A stretch of 64,000 nt of DNA from Corylus avellana. Its lineage: Eukaryota > Streptophyta > Magnoliopsida > Fagales > Betulaceae. How positions within the stretch are numbered: position 1 is the first letter of the stretch; each line of letters opens with the position of its first letter. The stretch lies in assembly GCF_901000735.1 (NCBI RefSeq), contig NC_081545.1, forward strand, positions 7,183,540 to 7,247,539, given 5' to 3'. Below are positions 58,831 through 64,000 of this stretch, one piece after another. Position numbers and translations under genes: made by a program. The notes beneath the pieces are model-generated. The model was not told the DNA's origin and searched no databases. It worked only from the letters and a program-made list of their open reading frames with translations.

Positions 58831-59175
58831 GGTAACTCAGAAGGCCTTTGAACTTGCATTCAATTTGACAAACTTTATTTAAATTTTAAAATCTCTCAAT
58901 TTAGTCTCTGAACTTTTAACTGCTTTCAATTTGAACCTATCTATTAAATTTAGCCGTTAGAAATACAAAAAAAAAAAAAACAAAATATCCCTAATTTTCA
59001 TTTTTTTTTAAATAAAAAAAGTCAAGGGTATAAACGTTATTTAATGTTTAAAATCTGACGGATGAGTCTAAATTAATTGCAATTGAAAGTTTAGATAATT
59101 AAATTGAGAGATTTTGAAATTTAAGGAAAGTTTGTCAAATCGAATGAAAGTTCAAGGATCTTCAGTGAAGTTACC
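58831..59175. mobile_element. Fold-back MITE with long inverted repeats
   Basis: 58831-58945 pairs with the reverse complement of about 59060-59175 over more than 100 bp (shared 'tcaatttgacaaactt' and 'aaaatctctcaattta'). Ends are GGTAACT and AGTTACC. Flanking taaattt occurs on both sides. No coding capacity; superfamily not assigned. Confidence 0.65.
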
Positions 59176-60748
59176 CTAAATTTAAAAACCAATTTAAGTG
59201 GTTTTGAGGTAACGGTGGATGATTGTTTCTATGCAATTAAGCATGCATACTGTGTTGATCACGTTATTTTGGAGACATTTTTCTGCAGTGAAGGACAATG
59301 AAACTAAAGGAAGAATTTTGTTGGAACAACAAATAAGGATTTACTGTATTCGTGCGGAATTATGTTAATCGGGATAGTTTTTTGGGTTAACGGTCATTAT
59401 GGATTTACTGTCCTTGTTCTCATTGCGAAATGAAGACCTGTCAATTTTAAGAATAAGGCTCAACTTCAGTTGCCCTAAACTACCACGTCTGTTTTTTTAA
59501 CTAAAATTCAAAAATTTATAATGTGTGAATGTCATGTGCATCGTACATCACCTCATATATAACGCAAGACAAACCCTCTTTTTTCTTTTTTTTTTTTTTG
59601 CCTTTTTTTTTTTTTTTTTTTTTTTTTCTAATTGAATGCAGAAAATAGTTACGGGGAAAGTCCCAAGACAGACCTTGTTGAATTGTTTGTGGTAGCTTAG
59701 CGCATTTTTTTTTCAAAAGTCGGTAGATTTAGTGCCAACAAAGAGGCTCACGTACGTGACTTTGCAATCGCCCCTTTTTCCCATATTATTTTTTTTCTTT
59801 CTAACTCTCAAGGCAACGATGATTCGAATGCAACTTCGAATTTACAATTGTCCCAAGCTTTTAAATTAATAAAAAAAATTGTCATTTTTTAATAATTTTG
59901 AAAGGCATTTTATTTATTTGTCAATTTCGAATATTATTAAAACGTGCAAGATATTCAATAATAGATTATCTGTTATTATCCAATTTTATTTATTTATTAA
60001 AATATTGGTGTTAATTATGTCGATCATTACAAGATGCTTGCAAGGAAGAGCAAGGATAATGAGACTTGTCCGGGGTGTAAGAAATCTATAAAGCTTAAGT
60101 TAGCAAGGGTAAAAGGTAAAATTTCTTTAAGGGTCAAAGGTAAGATAATCAATTTTTCTAACGGTCAGAGGTAAGATAATCATAAACTTGATAGTTGTGT
60201 CAAAGATACCTGAAAATCGTTGCCTGCCCTTCCTTATGTCGAATGTTTATGCATGTGAATAACACTACTAAAATCTCGCACCCACTCAAAATAAAATTAA
60301 AAAATATAATAAAAAAGAAAAAGGAAAAGAAAAAACTGTTCTTGAATGAGAAGAGATTATATTCAAACTTGAACCGAAAAGAAAGAAAGAAAGAAATAAT
60401 AATAATAATAAAAAGAATAACAAAAGAAAAATAAATTACAATCATCACCAAATACACCAAATACAATTACCATTACCATAGAGAAGTTTCAAGTAAAGGA
60501 ATAGATATTCAAATCTTACATATAGGTTACTTCACAATGACCGAAACAAAATAGAAAAAGAAATTACAATCACCACCAAGTGCAGATACCATAAAGAAGG
60601 TTCAAGAAAATGGATAGATATTGGGAGAAAAGTTTCATTTGGGTGAAGGACTAATAAAACCTTCTTATTCATAAAACCAATGTTTTGTCCGCACTAGAAC
60701 CTTCTTATTAAGAGATCGAGGATGGATTCAAGAGAACTTGCATTGGTA
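59176..60748. other. Spacer and downstream arm of copy D
   Basis: 59180-60020 shows nothing recognised beyond poly-T runs. 60030-60748 is the downstream arm shared with other copies ('gcaaggaagagcaaggataa', 'cataaacttgatagttgtgt'), most similar to 27150-27672 of copy B in its last 500 bp. Confidence 0.55.
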
Positions 60749-62249
60749 TCATGTTGCTCCGAAACTACTAGTTGATTCTGTTACTGTGTCCAATCTAGTA
60801 AAAGAACTAGTTGTGCTAGAAAGGCATGATCTTGGAACCAAAGATGGTCGTTTTGGAGTTGGAATTGTTGCAGCTTCACTGTCAAGCATGGTAACAACAT
60901 TTAACATGGTGGGACGGTCATTTGGGTCGTCTTGTAAGCATAAGAATCCAATATTTACACACTTCGCTAACTGGTCTGCATTGCAATCTTCACGTAGAGT
61001 CTGATCCACTAAATCCAACACCTTGTTTTCATCCAACAATCTCCAAGCCTGAGACAATTTTAAAATCAAAATTTTTATGGACAATAAGCCTCCTAAAGAA
61101 ATTAATGACTACAAGAATTAAATACACTTACATAACCTATAAGGCTCATGATGGCATCATTCTTTCTTCCACTTATAATCTCAAGTAGAACCACACCAAA
61201 GCTAAAAACATCGGATTTGAATGAAAACATTCCATTTTGTGTGTACTCCGGAGACATATAGCCACTGCATTATAATGTTTATCGGTGGATAAGTAAGGAT
61301 TGAATCTGCTTTCACAATTAAACTATCTAGTGCCTACCATAAACTTACTAAGTTCCAGCTAGTTTGATTGTGCTAGCCTCGGTTTCTTTGCCTTCAATCA
61401 TCCTTGCCAAGCCAAAGTCAGATATTTTGGGGTTCATCTCCTCGTCTAAAAGAATGTTACTGGTTTTCATATCTCTATGGATGATCCTCAATCTGGAGTC
61501 ATGATGAAAATAAACAAGCCCACGAGCTATTCCCAAAATGATTTTGAAGCGCATCTCCCAGTCCAAAGACATGCTTAGCTTTTTATCTTGAAAGGTTTCC
61601 ATTTGCCATTCAAGAGAACAATATTTTTAGCAATAGTAATAAATGAGCTTTTACTAAAACCATATATATATATATATATGAAGCATTGCACAAGATTATG
61701 AATTCAGTTTAGAGGCCAACCAAATATAAATGAGTCTAAGCTTTTGTTGGGCATATACTCATAGAGTAAAATCTTTTCATATCCTTTTACGCAATATCCA
61801 CGAAGACTAACAAGATTTCTATGTTGAAGTTTTGCAATCAACACCACCTCATTTTTAAATTCTTGTAAGCCTTGTCCGGAGACACATGAGAGCCTCTTTA
61901 AAGCAATTTGTTGACCTCCTGAAAATGTGCCCTGACACAATACCATATTCACAATATTACCACTAACCAGAAACTAGTTTATATGAGAATTAAATACCAA
62001 CCAATAATGTTGAAATCACCTTGTAAACCGGCCCATAGCCCCCCTCTCCAAGCTTGTTTGCATCTGAAAAACTATTTGTAGCTGCGAGAATGCTTTCCAA
62101 GTCAAAAAATGGTACATCTATGTCTTTCTTATCTTCTTCTGTGAATTCAACCGAGTCTATCAAGTCTTTGACATGTTTTTCATTGTCTAATGCACGAAGT
62201 GCTCGCTTTCTTTGATTTTCTGAGTTAAAAATAAATAAAAAAATAAAAA

Positions 62250-62287
<38 letters not shown>

Positions 62288-63631
62288 CAATTACACTTGC
62301 ATGGTAATTAATTTCATGAAATATTTAAAAAGTGACTTTTATTTTGATTTAGATGGAAATACGACAAATTGTGAATGGTAGAGTGCATTTTGGCAAAGTA
62401 GTTACCTTGTGTCTTGGCCATGATCTTTCTTCTCCGCATATATATACAAACAATTGCACTTGCGAGGAGAAACACTACTATGAGTGGTATCATGACAATC
62501 AGAATCAATGACAACTTTTCTTCTGAAGAAAGAAAGAGAACTACTCTTACATAAACATTTGAAATATGAAAACGACTCCCATCATAATTTTTTTGCCAGT
62601 GAACAAGCTCTCATAAAAAAATCAAAATGATAATAAGTCAAATTCAAGAGATATACTATTTAGATTAATTGTCGTAATTATAATTTCTATTATAAGTACA
62701 AGGTAAGCATGATATTACTAAAGAGGATTTGAAAGTTTTGCCAAAAACCTCCCAATTTCTAACGTGCTTTTGGTAGCTAGTGATTATACATAAAGGAAAA
62801 GAACACTTTTAGAAAGCTGATGAAAGGCAATGGAGAAAGGGTTATGGGGTTTGATTATCACAACTAATTTAAACAAGAAAGAAAATTTTATCAATAGGAC
62901 AAGATCCTCCTTCTTAGTGGTCTAATTCATTCTTCACTAAAAGAATAATCTTAATATGGCAGAGGCATATGAAATTGCATTCTGACCTTTAGTACAATTT
63001 AAATTTGAGCCATTCCAATGGAAGTTTTTAGTGCAAAGGCACCTCCTGTTTCCATCTTTTGCTTCATTGCAAGTTGAATTTGGCCAGTCCTTGCAGTCGT
63101 TGGATGAACTACAGCTCGGCTCCAGCGGGCGCGTCCAACTAATCTCTATTGCATCTCTAACTTCAGAACTATAGTTGCCAGAATCAATGGTTGGATGAAA
63201 CAGGAATGACTTATTGAGCTGCTGAAGTCCTGTTATATAATTTCCTGCATATTTGACTTGGATGATCAGAAATATTCGTTTACTTGGATCGATACTCACG
63301 ACTCGATAGGTACTGCCATTGGGCATTGTGAAGTTAACTTGGCCTGTAGAATTGTTGCAGTAGAAATTGAAGTACATGAGGTCACCGCAATTTCTTCCAA
63401 TGCTCAGCGGATAGGGGATCAGGTTTGTGCCACAAGGCTCACAATTCCTTGGAGTTGATCCTGCAAACATATAAAGTCTGAAACATGAACTAAACATTGA
63501 ACCATGACAACCTAAGGGTGAAGTTGATAAGTCAAGCATAAAAAGAAAGATTAGCTAGTTCTATGATTTTGAAAGCCCATACCAGCAGAGTTGGTTTCTC
63601 ACCTCATTTTTAACCTCTACGATGATTTTTT

Positions 63632-63671
<40 letters not shown>

Positions 63672-64000
63672 CTTTACTACATTAGCCAGATTAGTATCTA
63701 TAGATGCAATAAATCCCAGCATATTCCAATGTGTAAAAGGAGTACCTATAACAGATTTTGCCACGCGGACAGAGAGGTTAACACCTTTTGTGTACTCCTC
63801 TTGAAGATTCCTTAGATCCTCAGTCCAAATCCCACAGTTGTCCAGATATGAATAATCAAATGAATAAGCCTGGCATTGGCTGTTGTTAAGGCACTGCTTT
63901 CTGCATTCTGATTCATTGTATAATGAATCAAAATAGGTCGGTTCGCTCACTTTCATCATATTTAAGCTCAAGAACGTGTCGCTCTTTTCCAATGCTGTTG
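60749..64000 (-). CDS. G-type lectin S-receptor-like Ser/Thr kinase, copy D (5' part beyond window)
   Basis: Seven complete exons and part of exon 1: 63746->64000 (PAN domain, [18 protein letters not shown]), 62987-63460 (WAK-like [15 protein letters not shown] module), 62406-62522 (TM, shorter than in B), 62020-62219, 61721-61931, 61349-61586, 61132-61264 and 60749-61048. All borders are GT-AG and all frames are open. The kinase has P-loop GEGGYG, Lys in ALKR, HRD ([10 protein letters not shown]), DFG and SPEY, so it should be an active RD kinase. Exons 6-8 and the 3' flank are very similar to copy B, whereas exons 2-5 are clearly diverged from it. A poly-T tract of about 30 bases and a (TA)n run lie in its introns. 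The start codon, signal peptide and lectin domain are outside the window. Confidence 0.9.

Overview
This is nuclear DNA from a flowering plant, most likely a woody eudicot (inferred, species not identifiable). The evidence is GT-AG introns, plant-specific receptor kinases, plant CACTA, hAT, copia, gypsy and LINE elements, and AT-rich spacers. One 100-base N run marks an assembly gap. No tRNA, rRNA or CRISPR was seen.

The core is a tandem minus-strand array of G-type lectin S-receptor-like kinases of the At4g03230 type. All share eight exons: signal peptide + B-lectin + S-locus glycoprotein/EGF + PAN (exon 1), a WAK-like cysteine-rich module (exon 2), a transmembrane exon (3), and a split kinase (exons 4-8). 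Copy A (12918-17122) has a 4-bp frameshift and a lost P-loop glycine. Copy B (27673-31833, 996 aa) and copy C (38097-42382, 1008 aa) are open throughout. Copy D (60749 to beyond the right edge) is open as far as seen. Three orphan 3' arms (26.05-26.68, 35.24-36.24, 51.6-52.5 kb) mark further lost copies. B looks chimeric: exons 1-5 are nearly identical to A, while intron 5 to the 3' flank is D-like.

Left flank: a plus-strand cysteine-rich (DUF26) receptor kinase that keeps only its ectodomain and membrane exons (1040-2033). Next is a 7.06-kb CACTA-type element (4244-11306). It carries hairpin-forming subterminal arrays, a GATC-rich 62-bp minisatellite and a captured minus-strand 5' part of the exocyst gene SEC10 with introns, followed by a hAT MITE with a near-perfect 8-bp target duplication.

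Between A and B: a DUF1685-family gene copy, a hAT-like composite insertion with an 8-bp target duplication and an empty site in the B duplicate, and a doubly truncated LINE. Between C and D: a TRIM-like LTR element interrupted by Ty3/gypsy sequence, a second gypsy remnant in opposite orientation with a 1.48-kb LTR, two more CACTA-type elements, a copia-like LTR remnant, an NLR (CC-NB-LRR type) gene fragment and two MITEs.

Overall this is an immune/recognition receptor cluster evolving by tandem duplication, gene conversion and heavy transposon insertion. Intact B, C and D would be plasma-membrane RD-type kinases; their ligands cannot be told from sequence.
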